Source: Conyzicola nivalis | GTDB lineage: Bacteria; Actinomycetota; Actinomycetes; Actinomycetales; Microbacteriaceae | Assembly: GCF_014639655.1 (NCBI RefSeq) | Contig: NZ_BMGB01000002.1 | Location: forward strand, 1 to 64,000 | Length of the DNA: 64,000 nucleotides | Direction of reading: 5' to 3' | Shown: one piece after another, positions 52,673-62,034 of the stretch | Layout of the letters: each line of letters opens with the position of its first letter | How positions within the stretch are numbered: the stretch's first letter is position 1 | Translations under genes and position numbers: made by a program | Notes under the pieces: model-generated | What the model saw: only the letters and a program-made list of their open reading frames with translations | Databases searched by the model: none | Told to the model about the DNA's origin: nothing

Positions 52673-52975
52673 ATGAAGGCACTACTGGGCGATCTCGTCA
52701 TCGCCGAATCCCCCAAAGAAGACCTGATCTCGATCGAGGGCAACTGGTACTTCCCGCCGTCGAGCGTGAACAGCGAGTACCTCGTCGAGAGCCCCACCCC
52801 GTACCACTGCCCGTGGAAGGGCGACTGCCAGTACTTCTCGGTGAAATCGGGCGACAGCCTGCTGCAGGATCGCGCCTTCAGCTACCCGAACCCGCTGCCC
52901 GGCGCGTTCGACCGCGTCGGCAAGGACTTCTCCAACTACGTGGCCTTCTGGAAAGAGGTCAAGGTCGTCGACTAG
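52673..52975 (+). CDS. DUF427 family protein
   Basis: 100 residues, the normal length. It shows the family pattern: GDLVIAES, EGNWYFPPSSV, YLVESPTPYHCPWKGDCQYFSV and FSYPNPLPGAFDRVGKDFSNYVAFWKEVKV. Members fold as a small beta barrel of unknown role. AAGGAG stands before the ATG. Tail-to-tail overlap of 4 nt with the next gene. Confidence 0.92.
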   Translation: MKALLGDLVIAESPKEDLISIEGNWYFPPSSVNSEYLVESPTPYHCPWKGDCQYFSVKSGDSLLQDRAFSYPNPLPGAFDRVGKDFSNYVAFWKEVKVVD

Positions 52976-53289
52976 TAGATCGACGTCGACACCTCGATGA
53001 GCCACGGGCCGTCGACGCGGCTCCAGCTCGACACGTCCTCCGACGCGTCGTAGCGGCCGCGGTCGAGTCCGAGCGCCCGCGCCCACTCGCGGCATAGCGC
53101 CACCGGCTCGCTCGAGTGCTCGGGCGGCGTGCCGAGAACGACGATTTCGCCGTTGTCGATGCGCACCCGCCACTCGAGCGCGGGAACCCCGCTGGAGTCG
53201 CCGACCGCGGCTACCGCCTCGGTGATGGAGCGCGTGAAGAGCGAGTCGAGCCATCCGGGCGAGAGCGTTTCGGCGGTGGTGGCTGACAT
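52972..53289 (-). CDS. Hypothetical protein
   Basis: 105 residues with a polar head (MSATTAETLSPGWLDSLF), a middle LEWRVRIDNGEIVVLG and an acidic end SWSRVDGPWLIEVSTSIY. No family recognised. ATG 53289 has AAGGGG 8 nt ahead, which decides it against longer readings of the frame. Confidence 0.7.
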   Translation of the reverse strand: MSATTAETLSPGWLDSLFTRSITEAVAAVGDSSGVPALEWRVRIDNGEIVVLGTPPEHSSEPVALCREWARALGLDRGRYDASEDVSSWSRVDGPWLIEVSTSIY

Positions 53290-53389
53290 TGTGAGGCCCC
53301 TTAGATACTCCGGCGGAAGAACCAACCGGGGTCTGGGGTTGCGTATGTCGACCAGCCTACGGCGAGTCGCGCCGGGAGTCACCCCCGGG

Positions 53390-53980
53390 TCAGGCTCCGT
53401 TGAGGAGGCGGTGGGTGCGCACTTTGGCGCGGTTGCCGCAGCGCTTCATCGAGCACCAGCGGCGGTTGTTCGACCGGGATTCGTCGTAGAAGACGAGGCC
53501 GCAGTCGTCTGCCGCACAGTGCCGGATGCGTTCGCGCTGCTCGGGGGTGAAGAGCTCGACCGCCTCGCGCGCCATCGCGCTCAGCGCCTGGCCCGGGCGT
53601 GCTCTGCTGCGCCCGGCCTGGCGGGATCCGCCGGCCAGCGCCGGCGGGATGTCGGGGGTGGCGGCGAACAGGTTGATGACGTCGACGTCTTCCGCCGCGG
53701 GTGCCTCGCCGCGACCGGCGGACATGGCGCTGCGGGCGATCGCCGCGCGGAGGGCGAGCGCGTCGGTCAGGTCTCGGGGCGCGGCCGGCATCAGCTGTTC
53801 GGGGAACCGGCCCTCGAGCCAGGCGGCGAGATCGTCGGCGGAGTGCAGGATCTCCCACGCCGGGTTGTCGCCCATGGCGCCGGAATAGGCGAAATCGAGG
53901 GGTAGCGCGCCCGAATCGAACCACCAGCGGTGTCCGTCACCCGAGCGAAACCACTGGCCAGTAGTTTTCGTAGACTGCAC
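53390..53980 (-). CDS. CGNR zinc finger protein with ABATE domain (second copy)
   Basis: 196 residues from GTG 53980. The ABATE part (about 15-140: RWWFDSGALPLDFAYSGAMGD, DLTDALALRAAIARSAMSAGRG) is followed by a finger with CAADDCGLVFYDESRSNNRRWCSMKRCGNR. Residues beyond 53980 in this frame are shadow sequence. It is divergent from an SRPBCC gene only 21 bp away, and is probably its regulator, by analogy with other CGNR proteins. Confidence 0.85.
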   Translation of the reverse strand: MQSTKTTGQWFRSGDGHRWWFDSGALPLDFAYSGAMGDNPAWEILHSADDLAAWLEGRFPEQLMPAAPRDLTDALALRAAIARSAMSAGRGEAPAAEDVDVINLFAATPDIPPALAGGSRQAGRSRARPGQALSAMAREAVELFTPEQRERIRHCAADDCGLVFYDESRSNNRRWCSMKRCGNRAKVRTHRLLNGA

Positions 53981-54001
53981 GTAACCAATATAGTGGGTTA
54001 C
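53981..54001. promoter_or_regulatory. Divergent leaderless promoters in a 21-bp palindromic gap
   Basis: The whole gap reads GTAACC-N9-GGTTAC. Rightward: TATAGT (53989-53994), 7 nt, ATG 54002. Leftward: TATATT (53992-53987), 6 nt, GTG 53980. The two -10 boxes overlap in the centre, and the palindrome arms are the stretches between each box and its start codon. The arms look like an operator through which one bound dimer could block both genes. Confidence 0.65.
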
Positions 54002-54424
54002 ATGAATGCCGCTCCGAACACGACTCCCGACAATACAGGCTCGAAGAAAGACGCCGGTTGGGAAGTCGGAGTGCGCGAGACGGTCGACGTTCCGCTGCCC
54101 GTCGTCTGGCAATACCTGGTCAGCGCCGGCGTCCCGGTCTGGCTCGGCAAGGGCGAGCTGCGCGGCGTCAAAGGCTTCACGTACTCGATGGCCGACGGCG
54201 TGCGGGGCGAAGTGCTGGCCTACACCGAGGGTTCGAAGATCCGCCTGTCGTGGCGCCCCGACGACTGGCCGCACGACACCGTGCTCGTCATCAGCGTGAA
54301 AGAGGTCGAGGCGGGAACGACCATCGCCATCCACCACCAGGAGCTCGCCGACCGCGACGAACGCCGCATGATGCTCGGGCATTGGAAGAACGTCGTCGGC
54401 GACCTGGCCAAGGCTCTCTCCTAG
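54002..54424 (+). CDS. SRPBCC domain protein (AHSA1-like)
   Basis: 140 residues. After a polar Asn/Thr-rich head, the segment VRETVDVPLPVVWQYLVSAGVPVWLGKGEL is the START/AHSA1 beginning, with WRPDDWPHDTVLVISVKE and a C-terminal helix RRMMLGHWKNVVGDLAKAL. A ligand-binding or chaperone-cofactor role is possible; the substrate is unknown. Its stop abuts the stop of the convergent SprT gene. Confidence 0.85.
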   Translation: MNAAPNTTPDNTGSKKDAGWEVGVRETVDVPLPVVWQYLVSAGVPVWLGKGELRGVKGFTYSMADGVRGEVLAYTEGSKIRLSWRPDDWPHDTVLVISVKEVEAGTTIAIHHQELADRDERRMMLGHWKNVVGDLAKALS

Positions 54425-54874
54425 CTAGCGCTTCACCCAGTCGATCGCGTTCGCGCGGTCGAAGCTGCGCGAGCACTTGCCGCACGCCAGCAGCCGCGTC
54501 GGTTTTCGGTAGCGGTAGTGGATGTGCCCCCTCGGGCACGTGCCCACCCACGGCGCGAGTTCGTCTGCGATCGCCCCGTCGTGCAGCCGTTTGCCCTCGT
54601 AGCCCAGTTCTGCCGCCGTCGCCTTCCAGCGCGCGCCGTGCCCGGCACGCGAACCCGCCATGGCGTGGGCCACTTCGTGCAGCAGCACCTGGTGGATCTC
54701 GTCGTCTTCGTACCGGGCTGCTAGGTAGCGCGACACCGAGATGCGCTTGGTCGTGTAGTTGCACAGGCCCGCGCGCGTCTTAGCGTTGTCGAACCCGAAG
54801 CTCCACACCGCGGGGTCGAGGTGCAACGCGATGAGGGCGTCGGCCCACTGCCGTACTCGTACTAGTTCTGCCAC
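54425..54874 (-). CDS. SprT-like zinc metalloprotease-fold protein
   Basis: 149 residues: HEVAH with H66, E67 and H70, a third histidine candidate H79 (GHGARW), and a C-terminal zinc ribbon (CPRG...CGKC). This is the SprT/SprTN fold; in eukaryotes SPRTN clears DNA-protein crosslinks, while the bacterial role is unknown. GTG 54874 stands 6 nt after TAGTTT, whose TAG is the stop of the upstream gene. Confidence 0.88.
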   Translation of the reverse strand: MAELVRVRQWADALIALHLDPAVWSFGFDNAKTRAGLCNYTTKRISVSRYLAARYEDDEIHQVLLHEVAHAMAGSRAGHGARWKATAAELGYEGKRLHDGAIADELAPWVGTCPRGHIHYRYRKPTRLLACGKCSRSFDRANAIDWVKR

Positions 54875-54886
54875 CTGACGAAACTA
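54875..54886 (-). promoter_or_regulatory. Leaderless promoter of the SprT-like gene overlapping an upstream stop codon
   Basis: Minus strand TAGTTT (54886-54881), 6 nt, GTG 54874. TAG at 54886-54884 also ends the gene at 54884-55405. Confidence 0.45.
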
Positions 54887-55405
54887 GCTCCCGGCACCGT
54901 CAATGAAGGTCTCGGTGATCTGGATGGCGATCATCGCGGCGTCCACCTCGTCTGGGGAGGACTTGATGCGCACGTGCACCTTGAGCGCGTCGCTGAAGTC
55001 GCGGCGGGCGGCGTCGAAGTCTTCCAGGTCGAAGTTCACCCGGCCGCGCTGCTGCAGGGCGAACGCCTCGGTTGCCGACCAGTCGTGCGAGTGGGCTTCG
55101 TTGACGCAATCGGTGAGGTCGGCGAGGGCGGGCTCCAGCTTGCCGAGAGCCTGCTGCACCTGCGCGCGTCGGACGCGTGCCAGCGCGAGCATCTCGCGGT
55201 CGCCGCCGAATCGCGCCTGGCGGACGGCCTGGTTCGCGATGTCCCAGGCCTCGTCGAGTTTGCCGGCCAAGCGCAGCAGCCCGACCTTCTCGTCGAGGGC
55301 CGCGGCGCTGCGAAGCTGGCCGAGTTCCTCGAGACGCTCTTCGAGCGCGACGGGGTCGACCTGTTCGCGAAGGGTGGTGGGGTCGTAACCCAAAACGATT
55401 GCCAC
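54884..55405 (-). CDS. TPR-like helical protein
   Basis: 173 residues of helix pairs with TPR spacing (AALDEKVGLLRLAGKLDEAWDIANQAVRQA; VRRAQVQQALGKLEPALADLTDCVNEA; LQQRGRVNFDLEDFDAARRDFSDALKVH). A protein-protein interaction role is likely; partners unknown. Nine bases separate its stop from the SprT start. Confidence 0.78.
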   Translation of the reverse strand: MAIVLGYDPTTLREQVDPVALEERLEELGQLRSAAALDEKVGLLRLAGKLDEAWDIANQAVRQARFGGDREMLALARVRRAQVQQALGKLEPALADLTDCVNEAHSHDWSATEAFALQQRGRVNFDLEDFDAARRDFSDALKVHVRIKSSPDEVDAAMIAIQITETFIDGAGS

Positions 55406-55437
55406 GGATGTTCCTTAGATTGACGTGCGAATCAAGG

Positions 55438-56568
55438 TTAACCCGCGTCGGCGGTTTCGAGGGCAACCTGCAGCAGCTTGTCGTCACCCGCCCGGGGGTC
55501 GCCGCGGCCATCGGTGTTGCTCGTGAGCATCCAGAGCGAACCGTCCGGCCCGGGCACCGCGTCACGGATGCGCCCGAAGACTCCCGCGAACCACGGTGTC
55601 GCCACCGCGCCGGTGTCGGTGGTGACCGACCACAGCCGCTCGCCCTTGAGCGCGGCCAGATAGAAGGCCCCGCGGGTGAAGGCCAGGCCGCTCGGACTCG
55701 CCTCGTCGGTCGACCACTGGTACACGGGGTTGACGAAAGCGGGGTCGGATGCCACGCCCTCGACCGTCGGCCACCCGTAGTTGCCGCCCGGGCGAATGAC
55801 GTTGAGCTCGTCCCACGTGTTCTGCCCGAACTCGGCCGCCCAGAGCTGGCCGGAAGCGTCCCAGGCGATCCCCTGCGGATTGCGGTGGCCGAGCGAGTAG
55901 ACGAGCGACCCGGCCGCCGGGTTGTCGGGCGGCACCTGGCCGGTGGGCGACATCCGCAGTATTTTTCCGTTCAGCGAGGCCGGATCCTGCGAGGCAGTGC
56001 GGTTGCCGGCGTCGCCCGTTGTGGCGTACAGCATGCCGTCGGGGCCGAAGCCGATGCGGCCGCCGTTGTGGTTGCCGGCCTTGGCGATGCCGGTGAGCAC
56101 GTCTTCGCGGGCGCCGAGCGAGTAGGCGCCGGGCCCGCCGTCGAGCGCGAACCGCACGATGCGGTTGTCGCCGGCCGCGGTGAAGTAGGCGTAGAGCCAG
56201 GTGCCCTCCGGCGAAACCGCCAGCCCGAGCAGGCCTCCCTCGCCGCCGGGCTGCACGCCGTCGACGGTGCCGACGACGCGCACGTCTCCGGTCGCCGTCA
56301 CCTCTTTGATCAGCGCGGTGTCGCGCTCGCTGACCAGACTCGAGCCGCTCGCCAGCCGCACGACCGACCACGGGGTGGTGAAGCCCTCGGCGACGACGGG
56401 CGGGTCGCCCACGGGCAGGGCGAGCGGCTCGGGCGTGGGGGAGGGCGACGGTGACGAGCTGGGCGGCGCGCTCGCCGTCGGCACCGGCTCGGGCGTGCCA
56501 CCGCTCGCGCACCCCGCGAGCAAGGCGACGACGCCCGCGGTCGCGACAACGCGCATCCATCGGCTCAT
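55438..56568 (-). CDS. PQQ-dependent sugar dehydrogenase-like lipoprotein (GSDH fold)
   Basis: 376 residues with a lipoprotein signal (LLAGC, C20) and a Ser/Pro linker to about 50. A six-bladed propeller of the glucose/sorbosone dehydrogenase family follows: GFTTPWSVVRL, GEGGLLGLAVSPE, NHNGGRIGFGPDGMLYATTGD, LGHRNPQGIAWD and ELNVIRPGGNYGWPTVEG. It would oxidise aldose sugars outside the membrane if PQQ is available; no PQQ synthesis genes are in the window. It is a single leftward gene. Confidence 0.9.
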   Translation of the reverse strand: MSRWMRVVATAGVVALLAGCASGGTPEPVPTASAPPSSSPSPSPTPEPLALPVGDPPVVAEGFTTPWSVVRLASGSSLVSERDTALIKEVTATGDVRVVGTVDGVQPGGEGGLLGLAVSPEGTWLYAYFTAAGDNRIVRFALDGGPGAYSLGAREDVLTGIAKAGNHNGGRIGFGPDGMLYATTGDAGNRTASQDPASLNGKILRMSPTGQVPPDNPAAGSLVYSLGHRNPQGIAWDASGQLWAAEFGQNTWDELNVIRPGGNYGWPTVEGVASDPAFVNPVYQWSTDEASPSGLAFTRGAFYLAALKGERLWSVTTDTGAVATPWFAGVFGRIRDAVPGPDGSLWMLTSNTDGRGDPRAGDDKLLQVALETADAG

Positions 56569-56655
56569 GCTCCCAGTCTCCCCGCCGAGGACCCGAGGGG
56601 CAACGAATCGACCCTCACGGCCGTGTTCAGCGTCGAAAGGTTGCCCCTCCGGGCG

Positions 56656-57513
56656 TCAGGGACGCACCTGGAAAACGCTCTTGGCGGGCGGCGGCGACTG
56701 GATGGCCGTGGCGTCGGTGACGATCGGGGCGCCCGCGATGAAGGCGCGCAGCTCTGCGCCCGCGACGACCTTGGCGGGGTGCGGCCCGCCGGCAAGGATG
56801 CGCGGCATCCACTCGAGCGGCAGCGGCGACCGGGACCCGACCAGCACGACGTTGCCGAAGCGGCGCCCCTTGAGAATCTGGGTCTCGGCGAGCAACGCCA
56901 CGTCGGCGACCACCGCGGCGAGCGTCGAGGTGGCGGCCTTGGCGAAGGCGAGGCCGGGTCCGTCGGCCACGTTGACCAGCACGATACCGTCGTCGGAGAG
57001 CAGCGAGACGGCCTCGGTGTAGAACTCGAGGCTGGTCACGTGGGCCGGGGTGCGGGCCCCGCTGAAGATGTCGACCACGAGCAGGTCGACCGAGCCGCGC
57101 AGCCCCGCCGGGAACTTACCGAGCACCTCGCGGGCGTCGCCGTGCCTCACCTTGATCTGCGCGCGGGGCGACCACGGCAGCTCTTTGCGCACGAAGTCGA
57201 CGAGGTCGCTCTCGAGTTCGACGACCTGCTGGCGTGAGCCGGGGCGCGTCGCCTCGATGTAGCGCGGCAGGGTGAAGGCGCCGGCACCGAGGTGCACGGC
57301 TGTGATCGGCTGGCCGGGCATGCCGATCTGGTCGATTACGTGGCCCATACGCTGGATGTACTCGAAGAACAGCTCGGCCGGGTCGTCGAGGTTCACGTGC
57401 GACTGGGGTGTGCCGTCCACGATCAGCGTGAACGAGCCGGGCACCCAGCGGTCGGTCTCGATCACCGCTCGGTAGCCGCTGTGGCTGAGCACGATCGACG
57501 GTATCTCGTTCAT
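56656..57513 (-). CDS. Spermidine synthase-like protein
   Basis: 285 residues of the spermine/spermidine synthase fold: VHLGAGAFTLPRYIEATRPGSRQQVVELE for the nucleotide site, GDAREVLGKFP, and LLVVDIFSGARTPAHVTSLEFY, where the usual catalytic Asp region stands. Several polyamine-site residues seem not to match, and actinobacterial proteins of this type often sit alone; a methyltransferase-like role is possible. Confidence 0.8.
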   Translation of the reverse strand: MNEIPSIVLSHSGYRAVIETDRWVPGSFTLIVDGTPQSHVNLDDPAELFFEYIQRMGHVIDQIGMPGQPITAVHLGAGAFTLPRYIEATRPGSRQQVVELESDLVDFVRKELPWSPRAQIKVRHGDAREVLGKFPAGLRGSVDLLVVDIFSGARTPAHVTSLEFYTEAVSLLSDDGIVLVNVADGPGLAFAKAATSTLAAVVADVALLAETQILKGRRFGNVVLVGSRSPLPLEWMPRILAGGPHPAKVVAGAELRAFIAGAPIVTDATAIQSPPPAKSVFQVRP

Positions 57514-57541
57514 CTATTGACCATGCCACACCGCGGGGTCT

Positions 57542-58210
57542 TTAGAGCTGTGCGGCCCTCTCGGCGAGAACCTCGTCGATGAGCGTGACGCACTCGGCCA
57601 GCCGCTGCGCGCGGTTGCCGCGAACGAACTGGCCGCGCTCGCCGTGCAGTCGGAGCTCGTCGACGAACCACTGGGTCATCGTCGGCCGAAATTGCTCGCC
57701 GTCGCGGATGCCGTCCTGCGTGAACATCACGTCGCGGTGGTCGGTCAACAGGTACAGGGCGCGGGGCGGCAGCGTGGGCAGGGCATCGCGGGCGGCCGTC
57801 GACTCGTTGCCGAGGTAGCGACGCTCCCAGATCTGGGTGGCGAGGGCGTCGGTATCGCAGAACAGAACGGGCGAACCGGCGGATGCCGCCGCGTTTTCGA
57901 GGCGCTGCTGTTCGAGGGCGATCACCGCGAAGTCCTTGGAGGTCCAGTCGGCGCTGCGGAACTCGGCGTCGTCGTCGAAACTGATGCCCAGCTCGGCGAT
58001 CTTGCGCACCGTGTAGTCGCGGCCGAACTCCGACACCCACAGCGTGTTCTTCCAGATGCCGCCTCGTGCGCGGTAGTGCTTCACCAGGTCCTGGGTCAGT
58101 GTGGTCTTGCCGGTCGACTCCGCGCCCACCACGACCACGCGGGCTGTGAGGTCCTCGCGGGCCGACGACGAGAGGTCGTCCCAGGCCGCGTACGGGGCGA
58201 GGTCGGTCAT
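57542..58210 (-). CDS. NadR-type nucleotide kinase (nicotinamide riboside kinase domain)
   Basis: 222 residues with Walker A GAESTGKTT from G29, WVSEFGRDYT, CDTDALATQIWERRYLG and LYLLTDHRDVMFTQDGIRDGE, all features of the C-terminal ribosylnicotinamide kinase domain of NadR. The adenylyltransferase and HTH parts are absent. It could phosphorylate nicotinamide riboside for NAD salvage. A pnuC transporter gene, its usual partner, is not in the window. Confidence 0.85.
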   Translation of the reverse strand: MTDLAPYAAWDDLSSSAREDLTARVVVVGAESTGKTTLTQDLVKHYRARGGIWKNTLWVSEFGRDYTVRKIAELGISFDDDAEFRSADWTSKDFAVIALEQQRLENAAASAGSPVLFCDTDALATQIWERRYLGNESTAARDALPTLPPRALYLLTDHRDVMFTQDGIRDGEQFRPTMTQWFVDELRLHGERGQFVRGNRAQRLAECVTLIDEVLAERAAQL

Positions 58211-58268
58211 TGCAGCTGGGCTCCGTGGGGTCTTATAGCCGAATCCACGATTGTGGTCAAGGAATAGG

Positions 58269-58298
58269 TGGACACGCGGGACTGTTCTGTCCTATAGT
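58269..58298 (+). promoter_or_regulatory. rpoBC promoter
   Basis: TGGACA (58269-58274) and TATAGT (58293-58298) with an 18-bp spacer, a good vegetative sigma factor promoter. It leaves a leader of about 155 nt before rpoB. The rest of the 58211-58462 gap shows no gene. Confidence 0.65.
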
Positions 58299-58462
58299 TG
58301 TTCTTTGCGCTCCCAGACAACCATGCAGTCATATTGTGGACAGTTGGTGCGCCCCGAGTATAGCGGCGGGGTAGGCCTTTTTTAGGTCCTGGTGAGCATT
58401 TCATTACCGACAGTCGGTTTCTACCGGCATAAGGCCCGACGGGGTCCACGGAGGTTATTTCC

Positions 58463-61400
58463 TTGGCTGCTGCGCGCAACGCGTCCACCAAAAAGTCCAC
58501 TAAGAACGGCCGCACCGCATCGCGTGTGTCGTTCGCAAAGATTACCGACACCCTGACGGTTCCCGATCTGCTCGCATTGCAGACCGAGAGCTTCGACTGG
58601 CTCGTCGGAAACGACATCTGGAAAAAGCGTGTCGAGGAAGGTCTGGCCCAGGGCCGCACCGACCTTCCGACCCGCTCTGGTCTCGATGAGATCTTCGAGG
58701 AGATTTCTCCGATCGAAGACCTCGGCGAAACCATGCAGCTGTCGTTCACCGGCCCCGAGCTCGAAGAGCCGAAGTACACGATCGACGAGTGCAAGGAGCG
58801 TGGCAAGACCTACGCTGCTCCTCTCTACGTGAACGCCGAGTTCATGAACCACCTCACGGGTGAGATCAAGACCCAGACGGTCTTCATGGGCGACTTCCCG
58901 CTCATGACCATCAAGGGAACGTTCATCATCAACGGCACCGAGCGTGTCGTCGTCTCCCAGCTGGTGCGTTCGCCCGGTGTCTACTTCGACCGCACGCCCG
59001 AGAAGCTGTCCGACAAGGACATCTACTCCGCTCGCATCATCCCGAGCCGTGGCGCATGGCTCGAGTTCGAGATCGACAAGCGTGACCAGGTCGGCGTGCG
59101 CATCGACCGCAAGCGCAAGCAGAGCGTCACCGTGTTCCTCAAGGCCCTCGGCCTCACGAGCGAGCAGATCCTCGAGGAGTTCAAGGGCTTCCCGTCGATC
59201 GAGCTCACCCTCGAGAAGGACAACATCCTCACGAAGGAAGAAGCCCTCAAGGACATCTACCGCAAGCTCCGTCCCGGCGAGCAGGTTGCCGCCGAGGCCG
59301 CGCGTGCGCTCCTCGACAACTTCTACTTCAACTCGAAGCGCTACGACCTCGCGAAGGTTGGTCGTTACAAGATCAACCGCAAGCTCGGCATCGACGCTCC
59401 GCTGTCAGACTCCGTACTGAGCCTCGAGGACATCCTCGCGACCATCAAGTACCTGGTCTCGCTGCACGACGAGTCCGCCCCCAACGTCACGGTGCACGAC
59501 AACAGCCTGTCGACCGTCAAGGGTGTCCGCGATGGCAAGAAGGTCGACGTGCGTCTCGACGTCGACGACATCGACCACTTCGGCAACCGTCGCATCCGCG
59601 CGGTGGGCGAGCTCATCCAGAACCAGGTCCGCACCGGTCTCTCCCGCATGGAGCGCGTCGTCCGCGAGCGCATGACCACGCAGGACATCGAAGCGATCAC
59701 CCCGCAGACCCTGATCAACGTGCGCCCCGTCGTCGCGGCGATCAAGGAGTTCTTCGGAACCAGCCAGCTCTCGCAGTTCATGGACCAGAACAACCCGCTC
59801 GCGGGTCTGACCCACAAGCGCCGCCTGTCGGCCCTTGGCCCGGGTGGTCTGTCGCGTGAGCGTGCAGGCGTCGAGGTTCGAGACGTTCACCCCTCGCACT
59901 ACGGCCGCATGTGCCCGATCGAGACCCCGGAAGGCCCGAACATCGGCCTGATCGGTTCGCTCGCATCGTTCGCTCGCATCAACGCGTTCGGCTTCATCGA
60001 GACGCCGTACCGTCGAGTCGTCAATGGCAAGGTCACCACCACCATCGACTACCTGACCGCCAGCGAGGAAGACGACTACATCGTCGCCCAGGCAAACGCG
60101 CCCCTCACGGCCGACGCCCACTTCGCCGACCCTCGCGTGCTCGCACGTAAGAAGGGTGGCGAGGTAGACCTCATCCCCGTCGAGACCATCGGTTACATGG
60201 ATGTCTCGCCGCGCCAGATGGTGTCCGTGGCAACGTCGCTCATCCCGTTCCTCGAGCACGACGACGCTAACCGCGCACTCATGGGTGCCAACATGCAGCG
60301 CCAGGCTGTCCCGCTGCTGCGCAGCGAGTCGCCTCTCGTGGGTACCGGTATGGAGGGCTACGCGGCTATCGACGCCGGCGACGTGCTCACCGCCGAGAAG
60401 GCCGGTGTGGTCGCCGAGGTTTCGGCCGACGTCATCACCATCCAGCTCGACGAGGGCGGCACGCAGGACTACTACCTGCGCAAGTTCGACCGCTCCAACC
60501 AGGGCACGAGCTACAACCACCGCGTCATCGTTAATGCGGGCGACCGCATCGAGGTCGGCGAGGTCCTCGCAGACGGCCCCGCCACCGAAAACGGCGAGCT
60601 GTCCCTCGGAAAGAACCTTCTCGTGGCGTTCATGCCGTGGGAGGGCTACAACTTCGAGGACGCGATGATCCTGAGCCAGAACCTGGTGAAGGACGACGTT
60701 CTCTCGTCGATCCACATCGAAGAGTACGAAGTCGATGCTCGCGACACCAAGCTGGGCAAGGAAGAGATCACTCGCGACCTGCCGAACGTCAGCCCGGAAC
60801 TCCTGGCCGACCTCGACGAGCGTGGAATCATCCGCATCGGTGCCGAAGTCCGCCCCGGCGACATCCTGGTCGGAAAGGTCACGCCGAAGGGCGAGACCGA
60901 GCTTTCCGCCGAGGAACGCCTGCTGCGCGCGATCTTCAACGAGAAGAGCCGCGAAGTCCGCGACACCTCGCTGAAGGTTCCCCACGGCGAGCAGGGCACG
61001 ATCATCGCCGTCAAGGAGTTCAGCGCCGACAACGACGACGAACTCGGCTCGGGCGTCAACCAGCGCGTTGTCGTCTACATCGCCCAGAAGCGCAAGATCA
61101 CCGCGGGTGACAAGCTCGCTGGTCGTCACGGCAACAAGGGTGTTATCTCGCGCATTCTGCCGGTCGAGGACATGCCGTTCCTCGCCGACGGAACGCCCGT
61201 CGACATCATCCTGAACCCGCTCGGTATCCCCGGACGAATGAACTTCGGCCAGGTTCTCGAGACCCACCTCGGTTGGGTTGCGAAGCAGGGTTGGAACATC
61301 GACGGAAAGCCGAAGTGGGCCGAGGCGATTCCGGAGGAAGCACGCAGTGCCGCTCCCGGAACCAAGGTTGCCACCCCGGTATTCGACGGTGCGCTCGAAG

Positions 61401-61987
61401 CGGAAATCGAAGGACTGCTCGACTCGACCACGCTCACGCGTGACGGAGAGCGTCTCATCGACCACAGCGGAAAGGCGCGTCTGTTCGACGGCCGTTCCGG
61501 CGAGCCGTTCCCCCAGCCCGTCTCCGTCGGTTACATGTACATCCTCAAGCTGCACCACCTTGTCGACGACAAGATCCACGCACGCTCGACGGGTCCGTAC
61601 TCGATGATCACGCAGCAGCCGCTCGGTGGAAAGGCGCAGTTCGGTGGACAGCGCTTCGGTGAGATGGAAGTGTGGGCCCTCGAGGCCTATGGAGCCGCGT
61701 ACGCGCTCCAGGAACTTCTCACCATCAAGTCCGACGACATCCTCGGTCGCGTAAAGGTGTACGAGGCCATCGTCAAGGGCGAGAACATCCAGGAGCCCGG
61801 TATTCCCGAGAGCTTCAAGGTTCTTATCAAGGAGATGCAGTCGCTGTGTCTGAACGTCGAGGTTCTCTCGGCCGACGGATCCATCGTGAACCTGCGCGAC
61901 ACGGATGACGAAGTCTTCCGCGCCGCCGAGGAACTCGGCATCAACATCTCTACCCGGTTCGAGTCCTCGTCTATTGACGAGATCTAG
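58463..61987 (+). CDS. rpoB: RNA polymerase beta subunit
   Basis: 1174 residues, full length for an actinobacterium. The rifampicin region [19 protein letters not shown]...[11 protein letters not shown] has D441, H451 and S456, equivalent to E. coli D516, H526 and S531, all in the sensitive form. It also has [27 protein letters not shown] and the C-terminal [24 protein letters not shown]. Translation starts at TTG 58463, set by GGAGGTT 7 nt before it. It is co-transcribed with rpoC 47 bases downstream. Confidence 0.98.
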   Translation: MAAARNASTKKSTKNGRTASRVSFAKITDTLTVPDLLALQTESFDWLVGNDIWKKRVEEGLAQGRTDLPTRSGLDEIFEEISPIEDLGETMQLSFTGPELEEPKYTIDECKERGKTYAAPLYVNAEFMNHLTGEIKTQTVFMGDFPLMTIKGTFIINGTERVVVSQLVRSPGVYFDRTPEKLSDKDIYSARIIPSRGAWLEFEIDKRDQVGVRIDRKRKQSVTVFLKALGLTSEQILEEFKGFPSIELTLEKDNILTKEEALKDIYRKLRPGEQVAAEAARALLDNFYFNSKRYDLAKVGRYKINRKLGIDAPLSDSVLSLEDILATIKYLVSLHDESAPNVTVHDNSLSTVKGVRDGKKVDVRLDVDDIDHFGNRRIRAVGELIQNQVRTGLSRMERVVRERMTTQDIEAITPQTLINVRPVVAAIKEFFGTSQLSQFMDQNNPLAGLTHKRRLSALGPGGLSRERAGVEVRDVHPSHYGRMCPIETPEGPNIGLIGSLASFARINAFGFIETPYRRVVNGKVTTTIDYLTASEEDDYIVAQANAPLTADAHFADPRVLARKKGGEVDLIPVETIGYMDVSPRQMVSVATSLIPFLEHDDANRALMGANMQRQAVPLLRSESPLVGTGMEGYAAIDAGDVLTAEKAGVVAEVSADVITIQLDEGGTQDYYLRKFDRSNQGTSYNHRVIVNAGDRIEVGEVLADGPATENGELSLGKNLLVAFMPWEGYNFEDAMILSQNLVKDDVLSSIHIEEYEVDARDTKLGKEEITRDLPNVSPELLADLDERGIIRIGAEVRPGDILVGKVTPKGETELSAEERLLRAIFNEKSREVRDTSLKVPHGEQGTIIAVKEFSADNDDELGSGVNQRVVVYIAQKRKITAGDKLAGRHGNKGVISRILPVEDMPFLADGTPVDIILNPLGIPGRMNFGQVLETHLGWVAKQGWNIDGKPKWAEAIPEEARSAAPGTKVATPVFDGALEAEIEGLLDSTTLTRDGERLIDHSGKARLFDGRSGEPFPQPVSVGYMYILKLHHLVDDKIHARSTGPYSMITQQPLGGKAQFGGQRFGEMEVWALEAYGAAYALQELLTIKSDDILGRVKVYEAIVKGENIQEPGIPESFKVLIKEMQSLCLNVEVLSADGSIVNLRDTDDEVFRAAEELGINISTRFESSSIDEI

Positions 61988-62034
61988 ACCGAACCCGACG
62001 ACAACTACTTCAGTTATCTAAGAGAGAAGCTAAA

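Noticed and set aside
59405-61579. A 724-codon open frame antisense to rpoB
   Set aside because: Same shadow effect in a highly biased essential gene; no motif and no ribosome site.
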